Part shown: in pieces, positions 1 to 8,205 of the stretch
How the letters are laid out: each line of letters opens with the position of its first letter
Position numbering within the stretch: position 1 is the stretch's first letter
NCBI RefSeq assembly: GCF_017741935.1
Contig: NZ_JAGHMH010000030.1
Span: forward strand, 62,001-126,000
Reading direction: 5' to 3'
DNA length: 64,000 nucleotides
Origin: Rhizobium sp. 16-449-1b
Lineage (GTDB): Bacteria; Pseudomonadota; Alphaproteobacteria; Rhizobiales; Rhizobiaceae
Made by a program: the position numbers and the translations under genes
Notes under the pieces: model-generated
What the model was told of the DNA's origin: nothing
The model's database searches: none
The model's input: only the letters and a program-made list of their open reading frames with translations

Positions 1-441
1 GCCGTTTTCCTGACAAGCGACGTCGAAGGTGCCCCCACAGCCCTGCTGCACAGCCTCAAGCACTACAAGGTTCTTCACGAGCACAATGTCATTCTGAGCG
101 TCGTGACTGCGACGGAGCCGTTCGTTCCCGACGACGAGAAGATATTCCTTGAAAGCTTCAGCCCACTGTTCAGCCGGCTGGTGATCACGTTCGGATATAT
201 GGAGACGCCCAACATCCCGCGCGCGCTTGTGCTTGTTCGCAAGCTTGGTCTGAAGTTTGACATCATGTCGACATCGTTCTTCCTGTCGCGCCGGACGATC
301 CTCCCATCCAAGAAAGGCGGCATGCCTTTCTGGCAGGATCGCCTGTTCATCGTACTCGCCCAGAACGCAGGCAACGCTACCGACTATTTCGGCCTTCCAA
401 CAGGACGCGTGGTCGAGCTCGGCTTGCAAACCGTTATCTGA
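1..441 (+). CDS. kup: Kup-type potassium uptake protein, C-terminal part (5' end outside window)
   Basis: The reading frame is open from base 1 and ends with TGA at 439-441, giving the last 146 residues of a Kup/HAK/KUP K+:H+ symporter. The visible part is the cytoplasmic C-terminal domain. Family-typical stretches are FLTSDVEGAPTALLHSLKH near the left edge, GYMETPNIPRAL in the middle, and a closing segment with FFLSRRT, a WQDRLF element and NAGNATDYFGLP. The transmembrane part lies outside the window. The gene converges with the ProP-type gene, with only 65 bases between them and no clear terminator hairpin. Confidence 0.93.
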   Translation, partial: AVFLTSDVEGAPTALLHSLKHYKVLHEHNVILSVVTATEPFVPDDEKIFLESFSPLFSRLVITFGYMETPNIPRALVLVRKLGLKFDIMSTSFFLSRRTILPSKKGGMPFWQDRLFIVLAQNAGNATDYFGLPTGRVVELGLQTVI

Positions 442-506
442 TTTTTGGGGTCGATCGTCGCAAAGCGTGCTCCTATTCGCGGAACCTTCGGACACCTCGT
501 GGGCGA

Positions 507-2024
507 TCAATTCAGTTCGGGGTGTTGACCCACGAGCTTTTCACGCTTGTGTTGAAGAAGTTGCATCTGCTCGGCCAACTCCGCCATCGCTTCATCGATT
601 TTTTCGACGCTTTCCTCGATGTATAGATAATGCTCTGCAAGAAGCGCCCTTGCCTCTTTGCGGCTGGAAGCGTTCGGCGTATCTCCATAAAGAGGCCGAT
701 TGGCCGTCTCCTTCAAGAAAAAGGTCGTCAGAAGACCCGCGGCTGCGGCAATCATGAGGTAGTATGCCGGCATATAGATATTGTCGGTCGCTTCGACCAA
801 CCATGCCGCCACGGTGGGTGTGAGGCCGGCGACAATGATCGAGATATTGAATGATATGGCGAGCGCGCTGTAGCGAATTCGCGCAGGAAACAAAGCGGGC
901 AAAGTTGCGGCCATGATGCCGACAAGGCAATTGAGACCGATCGCTAGGATCAACAGACCGAAAAAGATGCCGATCGTGTTGCCGCTCGCTATCAGATGAA
1001 ATGCCGGCAACGACAAGGCGAGGATGATCAAGCTTCCAACCGCGAGAAACGGCCGACGGCCGATGCGGTCACTCAGGAACCCGACCAGCGGCTGCACAAA
1101 CAACATTCCGACCATGACAGCGATGATGATCAGAGCGCCGTGGTCCTCTGTGTAGCCGAGGGTTTTCGCCAGATAGGTCGGCATATAGGTCAAAAGCATG
1201 TAATAGGTGACATTGGTGACAAGCACCATGCCGATGCATATTGCCAGGGACCTTGGATGCCTTTGGATGATTTCCGCTATTGGAATCATGGGCCGCTCGG
1301 ACAACGTCTGCTTATCTTCCTTCTCGGTTCGCTTCAGACGTTCGGTGAAGGCCGGCGTTTCCTCAGCGGCGTGCCGCAGATAAAGGCCGATGAGACCCAA
1401 TGGGGCAGCGAGAAAGAAAGGCAGGCGCCAACCCCAGGCCAGGAAATTTGCTTCGCTCATCGCCGCGGTCAGTACGACGACCAGTCCGGCGCCGAGAACA
1501 AATCCTGCGATCGAGCCAAAATCGAGCCAGCTTCCAAGAAAACCGCGCCTGCGATCCGGCGAATATTCCGCGACGAATATGGCGGCGCCGGTGTATTCAC
1601 CGCCAACCGAAAACCCTTGGACAAGTTTGCACATGAGCAGCAGGATGGGGGCCCACAGGCCAATCATCGCATAGCTCGGTATCAGGCCAATGCAGAACGT
1701 GCTGACCGCCATAATGACGATCGTCAACGATAGAACCTTTTGCCGACCGAACTTGTCACCCATAGAGCCGAAAAACACGCCACCCAATGGCCGCACGAGA
1801 AACGGTACGGAGAAGGTTGCGAGTGCGGCAACGGTCTGCACTGCTGGCGAAGCTTCAGGAAAAAATACCTTGCCAACCGTGGCTGCGACGAACCCATAGA
1901 CGCCAAAATCGAACCATTCCATCGCATTGCCGAGGGCGGCCGCGGTGATCGCCTTCTTCAGTTTGGAATCCTCGATGACAGTGACGTCGTTCAGTGTCAG
2001 CGTGTTGGTTTGCGTATCGCTCAC
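507..2024 (-). CDS. proP: ProP-type proline/betaine:H+ symporter (MFS)
   Basis: This 505-residue protein belongs to the metabolite:H+ symporter branch of the major facilitator superfamily and sits in the inner membrane. The N-terminal part has the family start EWFDFGVYG (about residue 36) and the loop motif GDKFGRQ (about 88-94), with about twelve hydrophobic segments. The last 50 residues match the E. coli ProP C-terminal coiled coil in style (LLAEHYLYIEESVEKIDEAM, then a QHPELN end). That tail separates ProP from general citrate/shikimate carriers and in ProP tunes the osmotic response. The start is GTG with a GGGGG ribosome site just upstream. The likely role is uptake of compatible solutes; the exact substrate is inferred. 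Confidence 0.88.
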   Translation of the reverse strand: MSDTQTNTLTLNDVTVIEDSKLKKAITAAALGNAMEWFDFGVYGFVAATVGKVFFPEASPAVQTVAALATFSVPFLVRPLGGVFFGSMGDKFGRQKVLSLTIVIMAVSTFCIGLIPSYAMIGLWAPILLLMCKLVQGFSVGGEYTGAAIFVAEYSPDRRRGFLGSWLDFGSIAGFVLGAGLVVVLTAAMSEANFLAWGWRLPFFLAAPLGLIGLYLRHAAEETPAFTERLKRTEKEDKQTLSERPMIPIAEIIQRHPRSLAICIGMVLVTNVTYYMLLTYMPTYLAKTLGYTEDHGALIIIAVMVGMLFVQPLVGFLSDRIGRRPFLAVGSLIILALSLPAFHLIASGNTIGIFFGLLILAIGLNCLVGIMAATLPALFPARIRYSALAISFNISIIVAGLTPTVAAWLVEATDNIYMPAYYLMIAAAAGLLTTFFLKETANRPLYGDTPNASSRKEARALLAEHYLYIEESVEKIDEAMAELAEQMQLLQHKREKLVGQHPELN

Positions 2025-2184
2025 GATGCCCCCATATGCAAATTCACCTCAACCAGGAGGCGCGGGTAAATGCCTGAAACGCCTGAACGTTCCAAGCCGT
2101 TATCTAGGGCTTGTTTTTGCCGCTCCAAGCTGGCCGCCAGCCTGGCGAGCGAGCTAATCGGCGGCCGATACCGCGTATAGGCTG

Positions 2185-3291
2185 TTACCCCTGAAGGCGC
2201 AGCGTATAACGCGTGTGCCGGCGCTCTCCAGTGCGCGTAAAAGCGCCGATCGCTACGAGTTGCTGAAGGTCGCGTGTAGCTGTTGCGCGCGATACGGCCG
2301 TGATCGAAATGTAATTCTCCGCGCTGAGACCGCCTTTGAAACCCGCAATACCCTCCCGGAAAATGCGGGCAACAACCTTCTCTTGTCTCCCACTGAGTTG
2401 GCCTCGAAATCGATCGTAGAACTTTGCTTTGCGAATGAAGAAAGCTGTTCGATCGATCGTCGCTTGTTGAGCTTCAAGGATCGTCTGGGAAAAATACGTC
2501 ACCCAACCGTCAATATCGAGCGACCGCTGGTGACGTTCGAGTTCCAGATAGTAGGCTTTCCGATTTTTTTCGATTGTGAACGCAAGCGAGATGAGGCTTG
2601 GTTGCCCCACGTTTTGAGCGAGTGACTTCTCAGCGAGAGCGCGCCCAATCCTGCCGTTGCCATCCTCAAAAGGATGTATGCTCTCGAAGTAGAGATGTCC
2701 GATGGCTGCGCGCGTCAATGCCGGCAGTTGGAGCTGCCCATTTGGCCGCGATTGGTTGAACCACGCGATGAAATGCTCCATTTCGTGGGCAACCCGGCAA
2801 GATGCAGGCGCCTCGAAGTGGATCGTCGGCTTGTCCAGTCGACCCGACACGATCTGCATTGCGTCTTCATGCCGGCGATAGGCACCGATCACGTCTAGAT
2901 GTCGATTGCCTGCCATCAGCATCGTGTGCCAGTTGAAAAGCTCCTCTTTGACCAGATCTCCACTCCAGTTTCGATAGACATCTGCCGTCATCTCCGCAAT
3001 CCCGCGCTCCTGAGGACGTACGGAGCGGTCGTCGGCACTCAGTCCGAACTGCCGGCGAAGCGAGGACTGGACGCTTACTCGATCAAGATATTCACCTTCG
3101 ATTTCGGAGGTCTTGATAGCTTCGTCGCTCAGCAGCTCTATACGCAGCTGACCGCTGTCATCGTCATTAAGGTGCCGAACGGCTCCTATTAGCTCGCCGG
3201 ACGCCTGCAGAAATCTCTGCTCCGATGCGAGCATGGCGGAAGCATCATACTTGAAATTCGGCCAGTCGGCGTCCTGCCAGTTCCACTGCAT
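2185..3291 (-). CDS. Class II Fic family protein with DUF4172-type N-terminus and C-terminal winged helix
   Basis: Fic enzymes transfer AMP or another nucleotide group to target hydroxyls. This 368-residue protein has the complete catalytic loop HPFEDGNGRIGR at residues 206-217 with its His, Asn and Arg residues. An N-terminal inhibitory helix carries T61-S-E-I-E65-G66, which fits the class II autoinhibitory rule (S/T)xxxE(G/N), so the enzyme is probably kept off by its own glutamate. The N-terminal 80 residues look like the DUF4172 Fic extension. The last 50 residues resemble a winged helix (TAVSRATATRDLQQL), which could bind DNA. A 19-base inverted repeat lies just upstream of the start codon. 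The target protein is unknown. Confidence 0.9.
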   Translation of the reverse strand: MQWNWQDADWPNFKYDASAMLASEQRFLQASGELIGAVRHLNDDDSGQLRIELLSDEAIKTSEIEGEYLDRVSVQSSLRRQFGLSADDRSVRPQERGIAEMTADVYRNWSGDLVKEELFNWHTMLMAGNRHLDVIGAYRRHEDAMQIVSGRLDKPTIHFEAPASCRVAHEMEHFIAWFNQSRPNGQLQLPALTRAAIGHLYFESIHPFEDGNGRIGRALAEKSLAQNVGQPSLISLAFTIEKNRKAYYLELERHQRSLDIDGWVTYFSQTILEAQQATIDRTAFFIRKAKFYDRFRGQLSGRQEKVVARIFREGIAGFKGGLSAENYISITAVSRATATRDLQQLVAIGAFTRTGERRHTRYTLRLQG

Positions 3292-3295
3292 GAGT

Positions 3296-3314
3296 TATAG
3301 ATACCTTTTCTATA
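3296..3314 (-). promoter_or_regulatory. Putative operator of the Fic gene
   Basis: The sequence TATAGATACCTTTTCTATA has perfect six-base arms (TATAGA/TCTATA) around a seven-base spacer. It sits 5-23 bases upstream of the Fic start codon on the minus strand. It agrees at 14 of 19 positions with the palindrome at 3638-3656. Its position would block translation initiation or transcription when bound. The binding protein is not known; candidates are the Fic winged helix and the neighbouring MarR protein. Confidence 0.5.
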
Positions 3315-3666
3315 GCTCATAAATATCTAGTTTCTTGAGTTATTGCAATCACGGCTATCGCTCATGCCTTGAGTCTCCGACTGGAAGCGAAGGATCGGCT
3401 CCATTCCGCCGGTGGCTATCGGCGGCTTTCGGCTGAGCGCCTGAGGACGGGCGACGCGACCTAGTTCACGAGCCGCTCCGGTAGCAACAGTCAGGCCCTC
3501 GACGAAATCCTCCAGCGAACGAAAAATCTGATCCAAGACGTCGTTGGCAGAAGGATGATCTTGTCTTTCAAGGGACGAAGTGCCGCGTATCCGTCCCACC
3601 TCTGCTGATTGCGATATCACACAAGTTCCCATTGATATATAGATAGGAATCCTATATTTATGAAAT
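3315..3666. other. Intergenic region between Fic and MarR genes, with a weak 101-codon frame
   Basis: About 350 bases separate the divergent Fic and MarR genes. A minus-strand frame at 3327-3632 (101 codons) has no recognisable family; its middle (NDVLDQIFRSLEDFVEGL) could form a helix. It starts 6 bases from the palindrome at 3638-3656, as the Fic gene does from its own palindrome. It may be a small gene, a gene remnant or chance. I see no terminator or RNA gene here. Confidence 0.35.
3638..3656. promoter_or_regulatory. Putative operator upstream of the MarR gene
   Basis: The sequence TATAGATAGGAATCCTATA contains a perfect core ATAGGA-A-TCCTAT (3643-3655). It ends 11 bases before the MarR start codon at 3667. 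A TTGATA element at 3632-3637 and a TATATT element at 3653-3658 overlap it and could be a promoter giving a nearly leaderless message. Binding here would repress the regulator's own gene, as is common for MarR proteins. Confidence 0.5.
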
Positions 3667-4308
3667 ATGAAAACACCGAAGAACCCTCATTCCGTCAATT
3701 TTCGCATCCTCGAAGGCTTGTCGAGAGTGGCTGCGGCTTTGCGAGCCGACGAGTGGGAGAGGGCCAAGGCGCTCGGCCTCAACCCGACCCAGCTTGCGAT
3801 CCTCGTGCTTCTTGAAGGCAGACCCCATGGGCTCGGGGTCAAGATGATTGCCGCCCATCTCGGCGTTTCGCAGCCGACGGCTACCGATTCCATCAATGCG
3901 CTCGAGAAAAAGGGCCATGTCGAAAAGCGGGCGGGACTTGCAGATGGCCGATCCGTCGATGTTCATTTGAGCGTGAAAGGTGCGGCTCTACTGAGCCAAG
4001 AGACCGCAGGAGATCTGATCAGCAGCGCAATCGCTGCTCTCGGCGATGCCGCGCAGGAAGAATTGCTGGTGACGCTGATCACGATTATTCGGCAACTGCA
4101 GGAGAAGAACGCCATTCCCGTGCAGCGCATGTGCGTCACCTGTCGCTACTTCGACCCATTTGCCCATCCTCAAAGCGATAAGCCGCACCACTGTCATTTC
4201 GTGCATGCGCCATTCGGCCAGCGGGAACTCCGCGTCGATTGCCGCGAGCACGAACTAGCCGATCCCACGTCCCGGGCTGCCACCTGGGACGCATTTGAAG
4301 CGGGATAA
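3667..4308 (+). CDS. MarR family regulator with C-terminal four-cysteine tail
   Basis: This 213-residue protein has a MarR-type winged helix: MIAAHLGVSQPTATDSINAL around residues 60-79, followed by the wing LADGRSVDVHLS. It is longer than a typical MarR protein (about 140-160). The extra C-terminal segment carries Cys156 and Cys159 (CVTC), Cys176 and Cys192, with His174, 175, 177, 180 and 195 nearby. This arrangement suggests a bound metal or iron-sulfur cluster, so it may sense redox state or metal; that is inference. The gene precedes four rightward genes for an exported protein, a thioredoxin-fold protein, an amidotransferase and a MOSC protein, which are likely targets. No good ribosome site precedes the start. 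Confidence 0.85.
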   Translation: MKTPKNPHSVNFRILEGLSRVAAALRADEWERAKALGLNPTQLAILVLLEGRPHGLGVKMIAAHLGVSQPTATDSINALEKKGHVEKRAGLADGRSVDVHLSVKGAALLSQETAGDLISSAIAALGDAAQEELLVTLITIIRQLQEKNAIPVQRMCVTCRYFDPFAHPQSDKPHHCHFVHAPFGQRELRVDCREHELADPTSRAATWDAFEAG

Positions 4309-4349
4309 CCGAACGCCCTCCAGGCAAACAAGAGAAAGGAACCACCCAC

Positions 4350-5069
4350 ATGCTGAAAGCATTTTTGACCGGGACGCTCGTCGTCGCCGGAACGGCCCTG
4401 CTATGCCAATCGACGGCGAGCGCACACGCGATCAAGGCGAAAGCGAACCAGGCCGTCAACGCCTCGCTCGATATCATCGAAACGAAGATCACAACCAAGG
4501 GCGACAAGGTGGTCTTTTCCACCCGCGTTCGCGGCGAGGCCGGCAAGGACAAGCCGGATGCGACCGGCAAGTTCGAAGGTTCGAGCGTTTACGCCTATGT
4601 CTGGCCAACCAGCCTCGATAGCAGCGATGTCGGCTTCGAGAAGAAGCAAGGCATCGTCGCCCTTGCAGTCACCTTCCACCCGGATTTCGATGATGGCGCA
4701 AATGGCGCCAAGAACCGCCATGTCTGGCATTCGCATTGGGTCGTCCTTGCCAAGGACGAGGCCTGCGGCGCAGGCCTGAAGGTGGTGGATATCCCGAAGG
4801 ACACCAAGCCCAAGGTGCCGGCGACCTGGCCGGGTGTACCGCTTCTGATCGACAGCCCGGCTTATCCGACGACCTTCACAGGCGACGAGGTCGATGTCGA
4901 GATACCGCTCTCGCTGATCAACGGCATCAAGGGCGCAGCGTTTGACGGTGTAACAGCGGGCCTGAAGGTCAACGGCAACCTGCATGCGCCGCTTCTGTGT
5001 GTCAGCGATGTCTTCAAGGTCGCGTCCGGTGACCTCAGCCTGCCGGGCAAGGTCGAACCGGTCAAGTAA
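4350..5069 (+). CDS. Exported conserved hypothetical protein with HxxHxH motif
   Basis: I do not recognise the family. The 239-residue protein has a signal peptide (LKAFLTGTLVVAGTALLCQS, cleavage near ASAHA at residue 26), so it should be periplasmic or secreted. The mature part is rich in beta-type sequence. A cluster of His124, His127 and His129 (HVWHSHW) with Cys139 nearby could bind metal. A good ribosome site (AAAGGAA) lies 8 bases upstream. It stands directly behind the MarR gene and ahead of a thioredoxin-fold gene, so a redox or metal-related envelope role is plausible but unproven. Confidence 0.72.
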   Translation: MLKAFLTGTLVVAGTALLCQSTASAHAIKAKANQAVNASLDIIETKITTKGDKVVFSTRVRGEAGKDKPDATGKFEGSSVYAYVWPTSLDSSDVGFEKKQGIVALAVTFHPDFDDGANGAKNRHVWHSHWVVLAKDEACGAGLKVVDIPKDTKPKVPATWPGVPLLIDSPAYPTTFTGDEVDVEIPLSLINGIKGAAFDGVTAGLKVNGNLHAPLLCVSDVFKVASGDLSLPGKVEPVK

Positions 5070-5151
5070 TGACGTGACAAACGCGCCGGTTCGCCGACTG
5101 CCATCGACGAACCGGCATATTCTCCCCTCCAGGCTAGTAGAGAGAAAGAAC

Positions 5152-5748
5152 ATGGGCAGATTTACCCCCGATGCCCCGAACAAGGCAACAGCAACCGAAG
5201 GCAGGACGACACCCAAAGCGCATATCTTGCCGGAGCTTGCCGTCAGCGAATGGTTCAACACGGAAGTCCCGCTGACGTTGGCGGGCCTACGCGACCGCCC
5301 CATCTTCCTGCATAGCTTCCAGCTGCTTTGCCCCGGTTGCGTGTCCGACGCCTTGCCGCAGGTCAAGCGCATCGAGAAGCTGTTCGCGCACACCGAATTG
5401 CAGGTGATCGGCCTCCATACCGTTTTCGAGCATCATGCCGCCATGTCGCCGGTCACGCTGCGGGCCTTCCTCCACGAATACGGCATCACATCGCCGGTCG
5501 GCGTCGATATGGCCGATGACACCTCGGACATTCCGGTTACGATGCGCCGCTTCGGCCTGCGTGGTACTCCTTCCTCGGTGCTGATCGGCCGGGGCGGTAC
5601 GCTTCTCCATCATGCCTTCGGCGTCGAGGAAGACATGATTGTGGGCGCTCGGATCGCCATGGCGCTCGCCACCCCCATTCCGGCGCATGAAGACCGGTCC
5701 GACGCCGGCTGCGCCGATGGTCGATGCGACATTCCCGCTACCTCCTGA
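5152..5748 (+). CDS. Thioredoxin-fold (AhpC/TSA-like) redox protein
   Basis: The 198-residue protein has a thioredoxin-like fold with an active-site motif C60-P-G-C63 (LLCPGCVSDALPQ). It also shows the later cis-proline region (RGTPSSVLIGRGG) typical of thioredoxin and TlpA/AhpC-type proteins. It has no signal peptide. The C-terminus adds two more cysteines (CADGRC). The ATG at 5152 is preferred because AGAGAAAG stands before it and homology-like sequence begins there. It probably reduces disulfides or peroxides in the cytoplasm; its partner is unknown. It lies in the operon led by the MarR gene. Confidence 0.78.
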   Translation: MGRFTPDAPNKATATEGRTTPKAHILPELAVSEWFNTEVPLTLAGLRDRPIFLHSFQLLCPGCVSDALPQVKRIEKLFAHTELQVIGLHTVFEHHAAMSPVTLRAFLHEYGITSPVGVDMADDTSDIPVTMRRFGLRGTPSSVLIGRGGTLLHHAFGVEEDMIVGARIAMALATPIPAHEDRSDAGCADGRCDIPATS

Positions 5749-5765
5749 GAAACAGACAAGAGACC

Positions 5766-6479
5766 ATGACAAAAACCGTTCTAGCGCTCCGGCACGTGCA
5801 CTTCGAAGATCTCGGCCTCTTCGCCGATACTTTGATGGAAGCCGGCTATGACATCCGATACAGCGACGTCGGCGATCTCGATTTCTGCGACGGCGATCCA
5901 CGCGCGCCCGATCTTCTCGTCATCCTCGGCGGGCCGATCGGGGTGTATGACGATCACTATCCGTTTCTACAGGCCGAGCGCGCCTTCATCCGCGCAAGGC
6001 TCGAAAGCGGCCTGCCGACGCTCGGGATCTGCCTCGGCGCCCAACTGATTGCGGCGGCCCTCGGCGAGAAGGTGTTCCCGACAGGCTTGAAGGAAATCGG
6101 CTTTTCCAAGCTCATGCTGACCGATGACGGAATGGCGAGCCCGTTGAGGCACCTGGAGGACGTCCACGTTCTCCACTGGCATGGCGACACCTATGGGCTG
6201 CCGCTGGGTGCTGCCAACCTGGCATCCTCGGCCCTGGTCGAGCAGCAGGCCTTTTCGATCGGCGAGAACGTGCTCGGCCTGCAGTTTCATCCCGAAGCCG
6301 AAACCGATCAGCGCTTTGAGCGTTGGCTGGTCGCCCACGCCGCCGAACTCGGTTCGGCCGGCATCGATATAGCAGCGTTGCGGCGCGATGCTGCACTATA
6401 TGGCCCGCCTCTGGCCACCGCTGCCCGCGCGCTGCTTCGAGAGTGGCTCGCCGGCCTCAAGACGGACCTGGCAACATGA
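5766..6479 (+). CDS. Class I glutamine amidotransferase-like protein (GuaA-type)
   Basis: The 237-residue protein is a stand-alone class I glutamine amidotransferase domain. The nucleophile loop GICLGAQ places the catalytic Cys at residue 89, and the GLQFHPEAE segment supplies His175 and Glu177, so the triad is complete. The oxyanion-type GGP motif is at residues 55-57. Such proteins release ammonia from glutamine or hydrolyse gamma-glutamyl bonds. No synthetase partner is nearby, so the acceptor is unknown. The stop overlaps the start of the MOSC gene as ATGA, which indicates translational coupling. Confidence 0.87.
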   Translation: MTKTVLALRHVHFEDLGLFADTLMEAGYDIRYSDVGDLDFCDGDPRAPDLLVILGGPIGVYDDHYPFLQAERAFIRARLESGLPTLGICLGAQLIAAALGEKVFPTGLKEIGFSKLMLTDDGMASPLRHLEDVHVLHWHGDTYGLPLGAANLASSALVEQQAFSIGENVLGLQFHPEAETDQRFERWLVAHAAELGSAGIDIAALRRDAALYGPPLATAARALLREWLAGLKTDLAT

Positions 6480-7180
6480 CTCGGGCAAACGAGATGACCG
6501 ACTTGCGGATCCTCAGTCTGCGGGTCGGCGCGCTTGCACCGCTCGGTCCGAAAGGTGTTTTGAGCGGCATCGACAAATCGGAGGTTTCAGCACCGCTGCA
6601 ACTGTCGGAGGCCGGCTTCATCGGCGACATGCAGGGCGACACCGTAAGGCACGGCGGGCCGGAGAAGGCCGTCCATCACTACCCTTTCGACCACTATGCC
6701 TTCTGGACCAGGGAACTCGGCGAACAGCCGATCCTCGCGAACCCCGGCGCTTTCGGCGAAAACATCGCAACGTCGGGCCTGACAGAAGACGAAGCCGCCA
6801 TCGGTGACGTCTTCCGGCTAGGCAGTGCCGTGATCGAGATCAGCCAGGGCCGGCAGCCCTGCTGGAAGCTGAACGAACGCTTCGCGCAGAAGAAAATGGC
6901 CCGCAAGGTCCAGGAAACCGGGCGCACCGGCTGGTATTACCGGGTACTCGAGCCCGGAACCGTAGCCCTTGGCGACCATCTCTCGCTCTTGGAGCGCCGT
7001 TGTCCGGAATGGACGCTCGCCCGTATCTGGAGCACATTTTACGTCAACACCCTCGACCGATCCGAACTTGCTGCTATCGCGGCCCTGAACCGTCTGGCCT
7101 CCGGCTGGCGTGCTCATGCTGCTCGGCGACTGGAAAGTGGAAAGGTAGAAGATTGGACGAGACGTTTGGAAGGTATCTAG
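6476..7180 (+). CDS. MOSC domain protein (YiiM-like)
   Basis: MOSC proteins handle molybdenum cofactor-bound sulfur. This 234-residue protein resembles the YiiM group, which in E. coli helps reduce N-hydroxylated compounds. It has the GDMQGDTVRHGGPEKAVHHY segment (residues 50-69), the FGENI motif near residue 93, and the conserved Cys129 in GRQPCWKL. The start overlaps the previous stop (ATGA); an alternative ATG lies at 6494. The C-terminal 60 residues look like the short three-helix 3-alpha domain of YiiM proteins. It ends an apparent operon with the MarR, exported, thioredoxin-fold and amidotransferase genes. Confidence 0.87.
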   Translation: MTRANEMTDLRILSLRVGALAPLGPKGVLSGIDKSEVSAPLQLSEAGFIGDMQGDTVRHGGPEKAVHHYPFDHYAFWTRELGEQPILANPGAFGENIATSGLTEDEAAIGDVFRLGSAVIEISQGRQPCWKLNERFAQKKMARKVQETGRTGWYYRVLEPGTVALGDHLSLLERRCPEWTLARIWSTFYVNTLDRSELAAIAALNRLASGWRAHAARRLESGKVEDWTRRLEGI

Positions 7181-7239
7181 GGGTAAGGACTGGTACCATA
7201 AACCGCAATTATATACTTGACTAAGAAGATCACCTTTTT

Positions 7240-7968
7240 GTATTCACTGCGCCGTGCGTTGTTGGCTACAGGAGGTCATACTTCTGGGACTGACGCGCGA
7301 AGTCACTGACGGAGCAGGCGGATGGCCCGTTGTTCAATCCGATCGAGATGGCCAACGCCGATGAAGCCGATGTCGCCATCCGGCTGAACAAGGTCGAGAG
7401 CTACCGGAAGGCGTTCAGCCAGATCTACGGAGGTGATGGCATCGTATTGACCCAGGTCACCGATGCACTCGCAGCCTTCGAGCGCCACCTTGAACGCGCT
7501 ACCCGTTTCGATGCTTTCGCCGGCGGCACGCGGCGCAGGTTGTCGGACGAGGAAATCTGGGGACTTCATCTCTTCCGCGGCAAGGCAGGGTGCGCCAACT
7601 GTCACTTCGGACCGCTCCTGACGGATGAGAAACTTCACAACATCGGGCTGACCTTCTTCCAGCGACGACTTCAGGACCTCGGCCTATTCGAAGCGATAGG
7701 AAAGACCGCGGACGTAGGCCACTTCAGAACACCTGCGCTTAGGCACCTCAGCGCTACCGCCCCGCATATGCACAATGGCGTCATGCCTCGGCTGCGCAAC
7801 GTCATTGCCTTCTACGAACAAGGTGGTGGTCACATCCGGCCGCGGAATGAGGCAGACGGCAAGCTGCCGCTGTTTCCCCTGGCTGCAGCGACATCGGATC
7901 TGTTGGGACCACTCGATCTCAGCAAACGGGAACGTCAGGCGTTGCTGGCGTTCCTTGAGGCCCTCTAG
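7240..7968 (+). pseudogene. Decayed di-haem cytochrome c peroxidase (MauG/CcpA-like) gene
   Basis: Only the C-terminal part of a bacterial di-haem peroxidase remains. The second haem site CANCH is at about 7591-7605, and the rest includes FRTPALRHLSATAPHMHNG and a normal end. Upstream, the family motif YFWDGRAxSLxEQ is present but its glycine codon reads TGA at 7291-7293 (YFWD-stop-RAKSLTEQ). Similarity fades at about 7240, and no first CxxCH haem site exists before it, so the gene has lost its 5' half and signal peptide as well. The remaining open frame could only start at the TTG at 7330. It is non-functional as a peroxidase. Confidence 0.82.
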
Positions 7969-8205
7969 ATGCGCGTGTTCTTGAAAGGATGCGAACCGGA
8001 GATCCGTGCATTAGAAATGCTAGCAGCTTGAAAAGCCTGTTGCTTCCCCATGCTGGCTTGAAGCGTCACGGTGCCGCGACAGCATGAGACGCTGATCGCA
8101 TTCCAGTGAGCATCGGCTCCTTGAGAGGACAGCAGAAGGCGTTCCACTGTCACAGGAAATTCTCATCGGAAAGCACGATGCGTCGTTTCAAAGGACGCTC
8201 CATGT
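7969..8205. other. Intergenic region between peroxidase remnant and AraC gene
   Basis: About 240 bases between the converging remnant and AraC gene. No convincing gene, hairpin terminator or repeat was seen. It may hold further unrecognisable debris from the decay next door. Confidence 0.4.
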
